Numbered from the stretch's first letter, positions 17,188-26,777 are shown. The stretch is 64,000 nt of DNA from Flavihumibacter soli (GCF_010692725.1 NZ_JAAFZB010000096.1:992001-1056000); one strand, 5' to 3'. A program made the numbers and translations. The notes: a model not told the origin generated them from the letters alone.

Positions 17188-17373
17188 GCAATGATTTCCG
17201 GGCGGAGCTTGATTCTTAATGGAATAAGACGCGAAAGGGGAGCAAAAATTCAGAAATCGGGCGTAACAAAAATCCTATCCTCACTGGCAAGACGTTTTTA
17301 TCGATGAAATAACTAGATTCGGGCTCTAAATTTGAAGGAAGCGGGAATTAATATTCTGATAAATCAGCCTCTA

Positions 17374-18976
17374 TTGAAACATCCCTTATTCTTTTTTTGC
17401 ATTCTGGCAGCTTGCTTTTCTGTAAGAGCTCAAACCCCGAATGAGTATCTTCCCTATTCATTCCAGTCTTACCAAAAGATCGAGTCTAAAACTTACGACC
17501 CCTCTCTAAAATATCATACCGCATTCAAACCTTTCTTCGCGGATGACTCCCTGGTTGCATCAGGAATTAATTCCTCGTATAAATCCCGTCTTGACACTTT
17601 AAAAAATACCTGGCCGAACAGAAAGCTTTTTAACGAACACCTGGTCGAAATAAAGAGAAACGACTTCGCATTTTACGCAGATTTTCTTCCCGATGCTCAG
17701 GTAGGCAAATCAATCCAGGAGGATGATAACACCTGGTTGAATACATTAGGCTACCAGGCCGGCGGTACTATCGGGACAAAATTCTCCGTTCATACCAGCG
17801 GATACAAAAGTGAGCAAAAATTCCCGCTTTATCTGAACAGCTATGCTGAATCGACAAAAGTCGTTTCTGGACAAAACTATGTCCGGAATCCCTTGGATGC
17901 TGTTAAAGACTGGTCTTACTTTACCGCGCTTGTATCTTACACACCAGTAAAATATGTAAATTTTACTCTAGGCAAAGACAAGATGTTCCTGGGCGATGGG
18001 TACCGTTCAATGCTTCTGTCTGACTATGGCATTAACTATCCCTTTGTCAGAGTGACGGCATCGTTAGGCAACGTTCAATATACCGCTATGTGGGCAAGTA
18101 TGCAGGGAGCTAAAAGCACTGAAACTATCCCCTGAGGATAAGAACCGGAAGAAAGGAGGGGTATTTCATTATTTGGACTGGAATGTAAATGAAAAACTCG
18201 CCTTCGGTTTCTTCGATGCAATTATCTGGGCCGCAAAAGATGATCTTGGTAATAGCAGGAGTTTTGATTTTTCCTATGCGAGTCCTTTCATTTTCCTCAG
18301 ACCGCTGGAAGTCATGAGCGGGTCGCCTGACAATGCATTGATGGGCTTTACATCGAAGTACAAACCCGCTAAGGGCTTCACTTTCTACAGTCAATTCGCC
18401 CTGGATGAATTTGAAGCTAAAAACTTTTTTAAGGGCATCGGAAGTTCCCGGAACAAATGGGGGATCCAGATAGGTGCCCGGGGATCAGACATATTTCATG
18501 TCAAAGGCCTTAACTACCTTGCTGAATATAACACAGCCAGACCCTACACGTATTCTTCACGGAATTTGATCGGCAGTTATACCCATTCCGGCGAACCATT
18601 GGCACATCCGTTTGGAGCTAACTTTAAAGAGTTTGTTGGGCTGTTGTCGTATAGTTATAAAAGGTTCGATCTCTTTGCAAAAATGAATTTCGGAGAGTAC
18701 GGACTTGATATCGGGAACGATAATTATGGAAAAGACCCATTTAAGCCCTATCATACAGCTGTAAGAAGAGAAGAAAACAGCATAGCCCAGGGAATAAATA
18801 CAAACCTGTTTTATTTCGACTCAAGGCTCTCTTACCTGATCAATCCCAAAACTAATCTACGTTTCGAGGCTGGCACTGTACATCGGAAAGAAAGCAATGA
18901 ACTGACGAGTAACACCACTAGCTGGATAACCTTCGGGCTAAGAAGTACATTCAGGAATATTTACCAGGACATTTAA
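17374..18976 (+). pseudogene. RemB/Wzi-like outer-membrane barrel gene with a one-base frameshift
   Basis: Two consecutive frames read as one ~533-residue protein. The first half has a signal peptide (KHPLFFFCILAACFSVRAQ) and barrel sequence up to KSTETIP, where a TGA appears at 18133. The second half continues one base later as PEDKNRKKGGVFHYLDWNVN. A run of four C at 18129-18132 (ATCCCCTGAG) explains the shift: three C would restore the frame. The C-terminal half resembles the gliding-motility-associated RemB group within the Wzi-like barrels (YSQFALDEF, EYNTARPYTYS, GEPLAHPFGANFKEF). The start is uncertain: TTG at 17374 gives the best signal peptide, TTG at 17332 is 14 codons earlier, and no ATG fits. 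A sequencing error cannot be excluded. Confidence 0.75.
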
Positions 18977-18984
18977 CCGATACA

Positions 18985-20265
18985 TTAATTTTGCATCGCT
19001 GCATCGGCAGCCTCAATCTCTTCAGAACTATGCCATTCCTGAGTTACCCTGTGCAGGATGGCTTCTTTTTCAAGATATTGCTCTGCATATGCCCGGGCGT
19101 TTACCCGTTGTAAAGAGTAGTCCTTAGTGCAGGCGTTTAAAATAGCAGCCAACAATTGCTCTTTATTCTCTGGTGGAACAACAATCCCCATATTATTGAC
19201 TTTGACGACATCATGCAGGGTGGTTCCAGCATCCGCTGTTACAAGGGCCAGTCCACCCGCGGCAAGTATAGTAGTGAGCTTAGAGGGCATCACCAGGTCA
19301 CTGGCTCCGCCTTTCTGAATCACCAGATGCACCGTGACCATATTTAGAAAACGGTTAAAAACAGCCTGTTTCTGCAAGGGGAGGAAACTGATATTATCCG
19401 TTCCTGCCTCCAGGGACATCTGCTGGAGGATCTCTTTGTATGGACCTGTCCCACAGATGACTAGTTTAATATGAGAATGCACTCTCAGCTGAACAGCGAT
19501 CCCGATTAAAACTTCCAATCCCTGCTTTTCGCCAAGGCTTCCGGAATATAAAACGATCTTATCCTCAGCATTGAAGCCCCATTCCGCTTGAATATTTTTA
19601 TCTCTTATGGGATGAAATTTTAAAGTATCCACCCAATTAGGGAATAAAGAAACTTCTTTATCAATCTTCAATTCCTTTTTTCTAACCATGCCAGCCGAAA
19701 TGGTACTGATATGATCGGCTTTTGAAAGGATATACTTCTCCATCCGGAAAAGGAAGCTGAAGATCCACTCCGGCTTCAATATTTTAAGATCTCGTGCTGC
19801 CTCTATCTGCAGATCCTGAACATGATAAATGATCCGCCCGCCCTTAAAGAAGCGATAAAATACGGCCAGAAAACCCAGGTGAAAGGGCGGTGCAATACAA
19901 TAAATGTTTTTATGCCCGGGTTTAAACAGCAGCATCACAATCATGAAAAAAGCCGAAAGAAAAAAGCTCGCTTCGTGGATCAATCTTTTCAGACCACTGG
20001 GCATACCCGGCACATAGAAAGGACACCTGTACAGTGTTAACCTGCCGTCTTTCAAAACCTCTTTTTTATAGAACTTTCCCCAATAAGGCTTTTGAACTTC
20101 CCAGTACGGGTAATATGGAAATGTAGTGACTACATTACACTCATAGCCGTTATCAGCAAACCAGGTCACCATTTCACCGGTGTAGCGCCCAATTCCCGTC
20201 AGTTCAGGAAGGCAGTTGATACCAATAACAAGAATTCGGTTGTCTCTATCGTCTCTGTCTTTCAA
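18985..20265 (-). CDS. WcaI-like GT4 glycosyltransferase
   Basis: The 426-residue protein matches the colanic acid WcaI/WbuB-type transferases. The N-terminus has ILVIGINCLPELTGIGRYTG and VVTTFPYYPYWEV, followed by the long linker IYHVQDLQIEAARDL near residue 145. The C-terminal donor domain has IVLYSGSLGEKQGLEVLI near 228 and the WcaI-specific KGGASDLVMPSKLTTILAAG near 318. The N-terminal MKDRDDRDNR is unusually charged and could be an over-extension, though no better ATG follows. It is the last gene of the long minus-strand run of module II and ends 8 nt from the convergent barrel gene. In E. coli WcaI acts on a fucose-containing colanic acid intermediate; here the donor is unknown. Confidence 0.85.
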   Translation of the reverse strand: MKDRDDRDNRILVIGINCLPELTGIGRYTGEMVTWFADNGYECNVVTTFPYYPYWEVQKPYWGKFYKKEVLKDGRLTLYRCPFYVPGMPSGLKRLIHEASFFLSAFFMIVMLLFKPGHKNIYCIAPPFHLGFLAVFYRFFKGGRIIYHVQDLQIEAARDLKILKPEWIFSFLFRMEKYILSKADHISTISAGMVRKKELKIDKEVSLFPNWVDTLKFHPIRDKNIQAEWGFNAEDKIVLYSGSLGEKQGLEVLIGIAVQLRVHSHIKLVICGTGPYKEILQQMSLEAGTDNISFLPLQKQAVFNRFLNMVTVHLVIQKGGASDLVMPSKLTTILAAGGLALVTADAGTTLHDVVKVNNMGIVVPPENKEQLLAAILNACTKDYSLQRVNARAYAEQYLEKEAILHRVTQEWHSSEEIEAADAAMQN

Positions 20266-20444
20266 AACGCTGATGGTCTTTTAAATGATCGGCTAATACT
20301 GTGTACGTGTCTGGATGTCAAATGTTCGATATGTGCAGGGATGATTTTTCGTACATAGTTTGCGGCATAAGTTAGACTATTGGCTTTCATCAACCTTAAA
20401 TAAAGTGTGAACGGTAGATATTTTTTAGGGAACGGTATGAGCAT
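20262..20444 (-). CDS. Uncertain 60-residue frame between two glycosyltransferase genes
   Basis: A short ATG-started frame fills the gap between the GT2 and WcaI-like genes and overlaps the latter's start by 4 nt, which is how real genes in this operon are joined. The product is basic (LIPFPKKYLPFTLYLRLMK near the start; SRSFKRPSAF at the end) with no motif I recognise. It could be the broken end of a lost gene or chance. The evidence is weak. Confidence 0.2.
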   Translation of the reverse strand: MLIPFPKKYLPFTLYLRLMKANSLTYAANYVRKIIPAHIEHLTSRHVHSISRSFKRPSAF

Positions 20445-20463
20445 CAGTAATAAGCTGTATAAC

Positions 20464-21300
20464 TTAGGATTTCTGCTGCTTCTCCAAAAGTTCTCTGGCT
20501 TTCAAAATAATAAAGTATTCGTATATCGATTGAAGGGTAGCATAGATAAAGCCTGCCCGGCCATCCAAAAATGCCCTCCGCCATATCACCATATACAACC
20601 ATTTAAGGACAGGTCTGCCTGGAAGTTTATAAAAAAGACCTTTCTGGTGATAACGCTTTTGGCTGAAATCCTTACTGAAAAGGGCTTTGCGAATGGAAAA
20701 CTCCATCCCACCCTGCTGTTCGTCCATCCAGCGTTTGGCTTCCATTGCCGAATACTGATTATGCTTGTTCAGCCAATGGCTATATCCTTTTGAAAAAGGG
20801 TAATGATCAAAAAAACCTTGCAGGTCTCTAATCTGACCCTTCACCGCAATCACTTCGTTGATTTCACGATGATATTCTGCCTGCTTATGCCGCACTAAAC
20901 GAACATAGAACGGCGAGATCTGCGCGTTCTTCAGCCATGATTTACCAAGAAAATCCCGTCTCCGGATCCTGAAACCATCAACCTCCGAACCTGCATCTTT
21001 AATCGCCGTACTGAGCAACGGAACCAATTCAGGGGGAATTCGCTCATCTGCGTCTAATATCAGAAGCCATGAGTATTTATAATCCAGGGTTCTTAAGGCT
21101 GCGTTCCTTTGAGCGGAATAATTGTCAAACACCCGTTGGCAAACTCTCGCTCCGGCATTTTCAGCAAGCTCTTTTGTCCGGTCATTGCTGAAGGAATCGA
21201 AAACGTGAATATCATCACACCAGGAAACAGAAGACAGGCAGCCGGGAAGATCCTGCTCCTCGTTTTTGGTAAGGATAAGAACAGAGATACAATTTATCAT
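20464..21300 (-). CDS. GT2 glycosyltransferase of the WaaE/KdtX type
   Basis: The product is about 278 residues from the ATG at 21300 (MINCISVLILTKNEE). ATGs at 21309 and 21345 would extend it by 3 or 15 residues and overlap the aldo/keto reductase gene. Features are ISVLILTKNEEQDLPGCL, the FDSFSNDRT variant of the donor loop, SAQRNAAL, and the catalytic metal site LILDADERIPPEL near residue 81. All are as in the beta-1,4-glucosyltransferase WaaE family. Two more helices near the C-terminus (WLYMVIWRRAFLDGRAGF) suggest membrane contact. It should add one hexose to the repeat unit or to a core-like acceptor. It is in the middle of the module II operon. Confidence 0.85.
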   Translation of the reverse strand: MINCISVLILTKNEEQDLPGCLSSVSWCDDIHVFDSFSNDRTKELAENAGARVCQRVFDNYSAQRNAALRTLDYKYSWLLILDADERIPPELVPLLSTAIKDAGSEVDGFRIRRRDFLGKSWLKNAQISPFYVRLVRHKQAEYHREINEVIAVKGQIRDLQGFFDHYPFSKGYSHWLNKHNQYSAMEAKRWMDEQQGGMEFSIRKALFSKDFSQKRYHQKGLFYKLPGRPVLKWLYMVIWRRAFLDGRAGFIYATLQSIYEYFIILKARELLEKQQKS

Positions 21301-21331
21301 TTCACCCATTACGAACGGTTGGTTAGCACTA

Positions 21332-22183
21332 TTAATTCCCAACATTGATTGAGCTTTGTCTCAGCAATTCTGTGTTTTGCTTAATATGTTCTTCCCGGAA
21401 CATCGAACATAATATGACACTCTCAGGAAAATCGGCAAATAATTTTTCGAGTTTCGCTTTCGGCGCCAGCGTATTATCTCCACTTTTTAAGGGTGAGAAA
21501 ATAATATTCGATCTTTTACCGCGCTCACTAACTGACTGGACGTAACCCTCCGCGCCTGGAGAATTATCGAACTGTAATATGTCTAGCTTTTCAAGATAGC
21601 TTTGGTGGAGATATTTATGCGTGCGATAGAATGCAATCCCAAATCCACGTATTTTCCCTCGCGCCTTTAACATTTCAGCTGATTCATAAAGCTCATCGAA
21701 ATTAATAATTGTTGTAACAGGCTCATGAACGAATAAATAATCGAGATAATCTGTATTTAACGCCCGCAGGCTTTGGTCAACATTTTTGAGCATCTGCGCT
21801 GTGTTTAATACGATCCGGTTGTGAAACCTGTCAGCAATATTCATTGACTTGCTCACCCTTTCTTCGCGCGTTTTAAACTCACTCTTAAGTGATCTTGCAA
21901 GAGGCTTTAGCGGGCTTAGTATTTTAGCTTTCCAATTTGCTTCAATACCAAATTTGGTTGACAACACCACTTTATCCCGGCGTTGTCTGAAAACTTTGCC
22001 AACAAACTTTTCTGCTTCACCATAGCCGTACGACCGCGCTAAATCATAATGAGTAATTCCATGATCGAACGCTGAATCAAGTGCCCGTCGAGCTGCAGAA
22101 GCTCCAACCGAACCAAGGATCGGTGCGCATCCAAATCCTAAAGCGGAGGATCGCAGTCCCTCAATTAACTCTACTTGTCTCAT
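21332..22183 (-). CDS. Aldo/keto reductase family protein
   Basis: The 283-residue protein has the TIM-barrel aldo/keto reductase motifs: LGFGCAPILGS at the N-terminus, THYDLARSYGYGEAE (catalytic Asp and Tyr, residues 44-58), VLSTKFG (catalytic Lys near 75) and DYLFVHEP (catalytic His near 152). It should reduce a carbonyl with NADPH. Its start lies inside the upstream GMC oxidoreductase gene (23-nt overlap), so the two are translated together and may carry out linked oxidation and reduction steps on one sugar, for example net epimerisation or deoxygenation. It is slightly shorter than typical (~310-330 residues), and the C-terminal cofactor loop appears reduced. The substrate is unknown. Confidence 0.82.
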   Translation of the reverse strand: MRQVELIEGLRSSALGFGCAPILGSVGASAARRALDSAFDHGITHYDLARSYGYGEAEKFVGKVFRQRRDKVVLSTKFGIEANWKAKILSPLKPLARSLKSEFKTREERVSKSMNIADRFHNRIVLNTAQMLKNVDQSLRALNTDYLDYLFVHEPVTTIINFDELYESAEMLKARGKIRGFGIAFYRTHKYLHQSYLEKLDILQFDNSPGAEGYVQSVSERGKRSNIIFSPLKSGDNTLAPKAKLEKLFADFPESVILCSMFREEHIKQNTELLRQSSINVGN

Positions 22184-23828
22184 TATTGATATGATTAGCT
22201 AGCCTGACCGCAAAGGCACCTAAAAAAAATGTAGGGTTAGCCTGACCGGATGTAGGAAATACTGAGCTACTGCAGACATATAGATTTTTAGTGCCCCAAA
22301 CTTTGAGATTCTTATCGACAACGCCTTTGTCGGGTGATCCCGAAATTCTTGTAGTCCCGGATTGATGAATTCCGTCGCGAGACATTTCCCTAATGGCCTG
22401 ATTCAGATGTTCTTTTTCAAACCAATACTCGAGCTTACCACTATCGGATGCCCTTAATTCCTGGTCCAGCATTTCATGCAGTTTGATAATTGATTCAATA
22501 TCCGGTTCGGTCAATTTATAATGAATTTCCAGGGTTTCTCCATCCCTCCCCAATACCATACAATTTTCTTTCACAGGAATCTGTTCCGAATGAAAATGAA
22601 GGGCGTACCGATTTTGCGGACTGTAAAGAAAAACGCCAGGTAACTTTCTTTTTAACAAGTATCGTTTGTAAAAAATCAAGCCCGGTGTCAGTAAGGATCC
22701 AGGCAAATCCTTGATTATGTTCCAAAGGTGCTTTCTAATGTCATTGACCTTACCCTTCGTAATTGACTGCGCAATTGCTGGCGGTGCAAGTCTTTTGCCT
22801 ACGAAGGGAACTAACATCATCAAATACATGAATGACATTGCTCCGCTTTTATGGTTTGCGTTGTAGTATAAGGGATTGTCAAGCCAGATAGCGGTATTTA
22901 ACAAATTTTGCTTAACCAGAAACTCAGTTGAGAACTGAAATCTTCTGCGCACGTAAGTTCCGTCTCTATCACTGATAAAGCCGTAATCAGTTCTTTTGGG
23001 ATCGCCGCTGAACTTAACTGATGCAATTTTACCTGACAAATGACTTTGATAATATCTTCCTAAAGATTCCGGTTCCTTATCTAACAACCTAAAGAGCTCC
23101 TTATTACGAAGTAAAATCCGGGTAGTTTCCTGAGTACCTGCTGCTAAAATATATGTTTTCGACCTGATTGCCAGAATAGTGGCAGATTGAACATTCCTAA
23201 CCGTGAGTATTGACACTGTGCCGTTATCATCCGGAGATCCAAATTCACGAGCTTCATATCCAGCAAGCAACGTGACATTATTCAATCTCTCAAGTTCATC
23301 CATGTACCTGGTTCCAAAACGAGTAGGCATGCTATATCGTTCCAGAATAGTATCAGTAACAATACTGGATTTGAAATTTTCAGCTATTGGCTGCTTTTGA
23401 AGATCCGGAAGATCATTTACATGAAAGATCGGATCCCCGCACTCGAAATATTGAGCTGCACTTGGTAGATAGTTTTTAATTTCGGTTAGCAATCCCGTAT
23501 CCCAGGTACACCCGCCTTCTAAAATAGGCCGGTCAATAAAGTCCACCTCATCATACATAACACACCGGCCTCCCCAGGTTGCCGATGTACCTCCTAAACC
23601 TTTATTGGTGCAATCATAAGGATCATGGTGGTTTAGTGGATTAGAATTCCGGATAGTCTCATCCAGCGCATTTGTACCGGGCTGCTTTCCCGGCAAACCA
23701 TATTCAATGATCACCACTGAGCTTTCGGGTGATGAGCCAGCATATTCTAAAGCAGTGATCATTCCCGCCGGACCACTGCCGACAACACAGACATCGTAAA
23801 TCAGCTCTTTCTCGTCTTTAACTTCCAT
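22161..23828 (-). CDS. GMC-family FAD-dependent oxidoreductase
   Basis: The 555-residue enzyme shows the FAD-binding GxGxxG strand YDVCVVGSGPAGMITALEYA (residues 10-29) and KGLGGTSATWGGRC near 90, the flavin-contact region. The C-terminal GMC_oxred_C domain has HQSGTTRISGSPDKGVV near 485 and a closing PTSGQANPTFFLGAFAVRLA. It should oxidise an alcohol group, probably of a sugar or sugar-lipid, passing electrons to FAD. It overlaps the WcaF-like gene upstream by 11 nt and the aldo/keto reductase downstream by 23 nt. Such enzymes are not part of the usual Wzx/Wzy gene set, so this pair likely makes a special sugar or modifies one. The substrate cannot be read from sequence. Confidence 0.85.
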   Translation of the reverse strand: MEVKDEKELIYDVCVVGSGPAGMITALEYAGSSPESSVVIIEYGLPGKQPGTNALDETIRNSNPLNHHDPYDCTNKGLGGTSATWGGRCVMYDEVDFIDRPILEGGCTWDTGLLTEIKNYLPSAAQYFECGDPIFHVNDLPDLQKQPIAENFKSSIVTDTILERYSMPTRFGTRYMDELERLNNVTLLAGYEAREFGSPDDNGTVSILTVRNVQSATILAIRSKTYILAAGTQETTRILLRNKELFRLLDKEPESLGRYYQSHLSGKIASVKFSGDPKRTDYGFISDRDGTYVRRRFQFSTEFLVKQNLLNTAIWLDNPLYYNANHKSGAMSFMYLMMLVPFVGKRLAPPAIAQSITKGKVNDIRKHLWNIIKDLPGSLLTPGLIFYKRYLLKRKLPGVFLYSPQNRYALHFHSEQIPVKENCMVLGRDGETLEIHYKLTEPDIESIIKLHEMLDQELRASDSGKLEYWFEKEHLNQAIREMSRDGIHQSGTTRISGSPDKGVVDKNLKVWGTKNLYVCSSSVFPTSGQANPTFFLGAFAVRLANHINNETSRVN

Positions 23829-24417
23829 GAACCAACTCGCTTTCCTGAATCAAAAAATTCTTCCTCTTCTTTACAAATTTGCAGGGGTTACCTGCATACA
23901 CTGACCATGAATCCAGGTTCCGGGAGGTGATTGAAGTTGCGCCTAAAACGCTGCCTGCAGCACAGCGTACCCCGGGAAGAACGGTAGCCTTTGCACATAT
24001 CCATACATAGGAATCGATAATGATCTCTTTCTTGATGTATGTGAACCGGATGGAATCGTAATCATGGGTAGCACCACATAAATAGGAATCCTGAGATAAT
24101 ATAGCATGGTGCCCCAGGAAAACTCCCCCAGGGTTGTAAATTTCAACACCCGGACCAATAGTTACTAGATCTTCTGTCTCCAGTAACCAGGGCGCCCAGA
24201 TTTTAGAACTTGGATAAATAAAATTGTGCTTGCCCAGTTTGCCTCCAAATACTTTAATCACTAAAGACCTCCACCTGTGTAATGGATTGGGGGTCCAACG
24301 ACAGAGTAAAGTCCAGGCAATGATCCATAGAAATCTGAGCAATTTCTGAGAAAACGGAAAGGCGGATTGAATATAGAAATCCCGTTCGTCTCTCAAGGTT
24401 GACTGTTTAAACGACAT
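23818..24417 (-). CDS. WcaF-like colanic acid-type acetyltransferase
   Basis: The 199-residue protein is a left-handed beta-helix acyltransferase of the WcaF group. It opens with SFKQSTLRDERDFYIQSAFP, has a hydrophobic segment (LLRFLWIIAWTLL), and then hexapeptide repeats (IGPGVEIYNPGGVFLGHHAI; catalytic-type CGATHDYDS; IIIDSYVWICAKATVLPGV). I use the ATG at 24417. The frame is open to 24456, but the 13 extra residues do not look like the family start. WcaF acetylates a fucose in colanic acid. Here it should O-acetylate a sugar of the module II repeat unit, using acetyl-CoA in the cytoplasm. It overlaps the GMC oxidoreductase gene by 11 nt. Confidence 0.87.
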   Translation of the reverse strand: MSFKQSTLRDERDFYIQSAFPFSQKLLRFLWIIAWTLLCRWTPNPLHRWRSLVIKVFGGKLGKHNFIYPSSKIWAPWLLETEDLVTIGPGVEIYNPGGVFLGHHAILSQDSYLCGATHDYDSIRFTYIKKEIIIDSYVWICAKATVLPGVRCAAGSVLGATSITSRNLDSWSVYAGNPCKFVKKRKNFLIQESELVHGS

Positions 24418-24590
24418 ATTTAGCGGCTTGCATGTAAATGAGAAAGATGAGCCCAACTTATTCTATACCCCCTGATTGTTGGATACAGACTTCCCCAGGT
24501 TTTCTTTTATCCATCGTGGTATTGTAGGTCTTTCTAAAACATATTTTGTAATAGTAGTTAGTTAACATGTTAGCATTTAGGAAAATAAAT

Positions 24591-25817
24591 TCAGTTATAA
24601 TTCTCAACAATAACAGTGTTGTGTACCGATATAGCTTCAAAAAATTTATGAGCAGCCGGTTTTACATTAAAATGCTCCTGATAAGATTTTCTGGCCTTTA
24701 CGCTCATTTCTTTTCTTTCAATTGCGTCTAAACACATCCAGGATTGCAAAAGCATCTCAGTTCCTTCGAGGGTATCCTCAGCAACAATACCTCCCCCAGT
24801 ATCTTTTATTTCTCGCCAGATATTTACTTGATTTGATATCAGCACCGGTTTGGAACAGGCCAAGGCCTCTGCCACCGCAATTCCAAAATTCTCCTGATGG
24901 CTGGGTAGTACAAAAGCCTCACAGCCATACATAGCCCCCCATTTCGAATCACCGGAAAGCATACCTGGAAAAAAAATATCTGCTCCACTCGCTGTTGAAT
25001 CGGATGCCAGGAGTTTCATACTTCTGCCATATTCAGTGTCTAGCCCGGGCCCGGCAATTACAAGCTTAGGCAAACTGAGCTCAGGGTTAAGTTTAATAAA
25101 GCCAGTGTATGCTTTGATTAAAAGATCTACACCCTTTTTTTCGTGAATTCTACTGAGAAAAAGGAAATACCGTTTATTTCGCAGGGAGGGAATTTTTTTC
25201 AAAAACTCAGATTTCATTAAATCAAAAAAAGCAGGTGGTGATTCAATGCCATAACCGACATTCAACTCCCGCCGAGGCTTGTAACCCTTAAATGTTAGTC
25301 GAGCTAATTGCAATTCTTCTAGACAAGTAAATAGTACACCGTCCGCTTCCCGAATTACTCTTTTTTCAATCAGATGCCAATAAAACCAGTTTCTGATTGC
25401 CTTAAGTCTCCTACTTTTTGCAAGTTGAAAATAGGGGTCAAGCATGCCATGTGGCATAATGAACAATTTCGGAACTCTTTTACCCGGCTTAGTCTTACTT
25501 TTATATAACTTTAACGCTCTTTGCACAGCAAACGCGTGATATTGCCAAAGGCCATTAACGACAACCACATCAAAGCGTGCGAAATTATCCAGAAGCCAGG
25601 GAATTAATTGTCTGCTATATTTCCACGTTCCATTTACAGGGCCTATCGCATGAATGGGAAATAAGTCCTGGCCAAGAAAACTGGCTGATGGCGAATCTAA
25701 ACTTACAACCTCCCGATGAACCCCAAAATCCGATAAAGCTTGATTGGAGTTTCGGATGCCCTGGCAAGGTCCGCCTGTTAAAGGATCCATAGATGTTATA
25801 ACGTGAAGTAACTTCAT
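24591..25817 (-). CDS. GT4 glycosyltransferase
   Basis: The 408-residue GT-B protein has an N-terminal loop MKLLHVITSMDPLTGGPCQG (acceptor domain, with the glycine pair of this subgroup) and VVVVNGLWQYHAFAVQRAL near residue 84. Its C-terminal GT4 domain has YFLFLSRIHEKKGVDLLI near 218 and the E-x7-E motif in PSHQENFGIAVAEALAC near 305. This subgroup is common next to WcaF genes in colanic-acid-like loci. It lies upstream of the WcaF-like gene with a ~170-nt gap that holds nothing convincing, and 42 nt downstream of the GT2 gene. It should add one sugar to the module II unit. Confidence 0.87.
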   Translation of the reverse strand: MKLLHVITSMDPLTGGPCQGIRNSNQALSDFGVHREVVSLDSPSASFLGQDLFPIHAIGPVNGTWKYSRQLIPWLLDNFARFDVVVVNGLWQYHAFAVQRALKLYKSKTKPGKRVPKLFIMPHGMLDPYFQLAKSRRLKAIRNWFYWHLIEKRVIREADGVLFTCLEELQLARLTFKGYKPRRELNVGYGIESPPAFFDLMKSEFLKKIPSLRNKRYFLFLSRIHEKKGVDLLIKAYTGFIKLNPELSLPKLVIAGPGLDTEYGRSMKLLASDSTASGADIFFPGMLSGDSKWGAMYGCEAFVLPSHQENFGIAVAEALACSKPVLISNQVNIWREIKDTGGGIVAEDTLEGTEMLLQSWMCLDAIERKEMSVKARKSYQEHFNVKPAAHKFFEAISVHNTVIVENYN

Positions 25818-25859
25818 ATCAATTTCACTAACTAAATACTGGCGATGAATTAAATCAGA

Positions 25860-26696
25860 TTATGTATATTTCTCACCGAATAATTTCAACATTATTTTAT
25901 CAGGAACTATATTGATAAAATGTAAGAACAGGAAATTCAACGCTGCATTAGAAAAACCAAAGTGTTTTTTTCTGAAATAAAAATCGATTAGTGGATTGGA
26001 CCCAAGTGGGGAGTAAAGTTTTTTAAATCTTTGAAACAAAGAAGAATTATTCAATCGAACCCTACAAAAATCATTTTTCTCTCCGCTCGCAATAGCGATC
26101 CGCGTCGTAAAAACACCAATTCCATTTGCCTTTGCTCTCAATCCGTAATCAACATCTCCTAAATCGTGATGGAGTTTGGGATCGAGTTTACCTAACTTGT
26201 TATAAACATATTTAGGAATCAGAACTACGTTGCCATTCATATTGGTTATAGGATTTAACTTTCCATTAGGAGTAATTAGTTTTTTATTTTCATCAGTACC
26301 CCCGTATAAAATTCTATTCTTTTCAGCGGTCTCAATTACACCTGAGATAAGTGCCATATCGTTTGTTAACTTAACGCATTCAAAAAGTTCTTTAAAACAA
26401 TTCTCATACAATACGACATCGTCGTTTAACCATAGATAATAATTATAGTCTTTAGTCGCGTTTTCCCAAGCTAAATACATCCCCCTAGTCCAAAATAAAT
26501 TTCCAGTGCCTTTTATCAGATTCACTTGTGGATATTGGTCCGATATTGCCTTTGAAGTACCATCTGAAGAATTATCATCAACAAGAAAAATATCAACATC
26601 CTGATTAAAATGGAGTAGCTGTTTAATACATTTTAAGCTACTCTCTCTCCGATTAAAACACGTAAGTAATACTGCAATATTTTTATTGTAATTCAT
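25860..26696 (-). CDS. GT2 glycosyltransferase
   Basis: The 278-residue protein carries the GT-A start IAVLLTCFNRRESSLKCI (residues 8-25), DIFLVDDNSSDGTS near 35, the GNLFWTRGMYLAW segment near 66 and the metal-binding Asp pair LWLNDDV near 88. DLGDVDYGLRAKANG near 179 is the acceptor-side ED-like motif. Transferases with the GNLFWTRGM pattern are common in Bacteroidota capsule loci. A short stretch of basic and hydrophobic residues near the C-terminus may touch the membrane. It precedes the GT4 gene and follows the GT-D gene in the module II operon. Confidence 0.86.
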   Translation of the reverse strand: MNYNKNIAVLLTCFNRRESSLKCIKQLLHFNQDVDIFLVDDNSSDGTSKAISDQYPQVNLIKGTGNLFWTRGMYLAWENATKDYNYYLWLNDDVVLYENCFKELFECVKLTNDMALISGVIETAEKNRILYGGTDENKKLITPNGKLNPITNMNGNVVLIPKYVYNKLGKLDPKLHHDLGDVDYGLRAKANGIGVFTTRIAIASGEKNDFCRVRLNNSSLFQRFKKLYSPLGSNPLIDFYFRKKHFGFSNAALNFLFLHFINIVPDKIMLKLFGEKYT

Positions 26697-26777
26697 TGAT
26701 GTATTATCAATTTCTTGTTGATTTTCGGTTCAATGCTGGCATGGCATTTACTATTGAAATGGAATTTGAGTTTTTAA

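Larger units (their letters stand above)
16962..17373. other. Divergent intergenic region with promoters and a dyad
   Basis: This spacer separates the sugar-transferase gene (minus) from the frameshifted barrel gene (plus). Besides the two possible promoters it holds a perfect 7-1-7 dyad, TTTCATA-T-TATGAAA, at 17053-17067. The dyad is the size of a dimeric repressor site and lies between the two promoter candidates. I see no gene here. Confidence 0.4.

Noticed and set aside
18129-18135. Phase-variable homopolymer tract in the RemB-like gene
   Set aside because: The run is only four C, too short for frequent slippage. A fixed mutation or a sequencing error is more likely.
24458-24640. Small minus-strand frame between the WcaF-like and GT4 genes
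   Set aside because: It overlaps the end of the GT4 gene in another frame, has no motif, and its DNA looks like ordinary AT-rich spacer.
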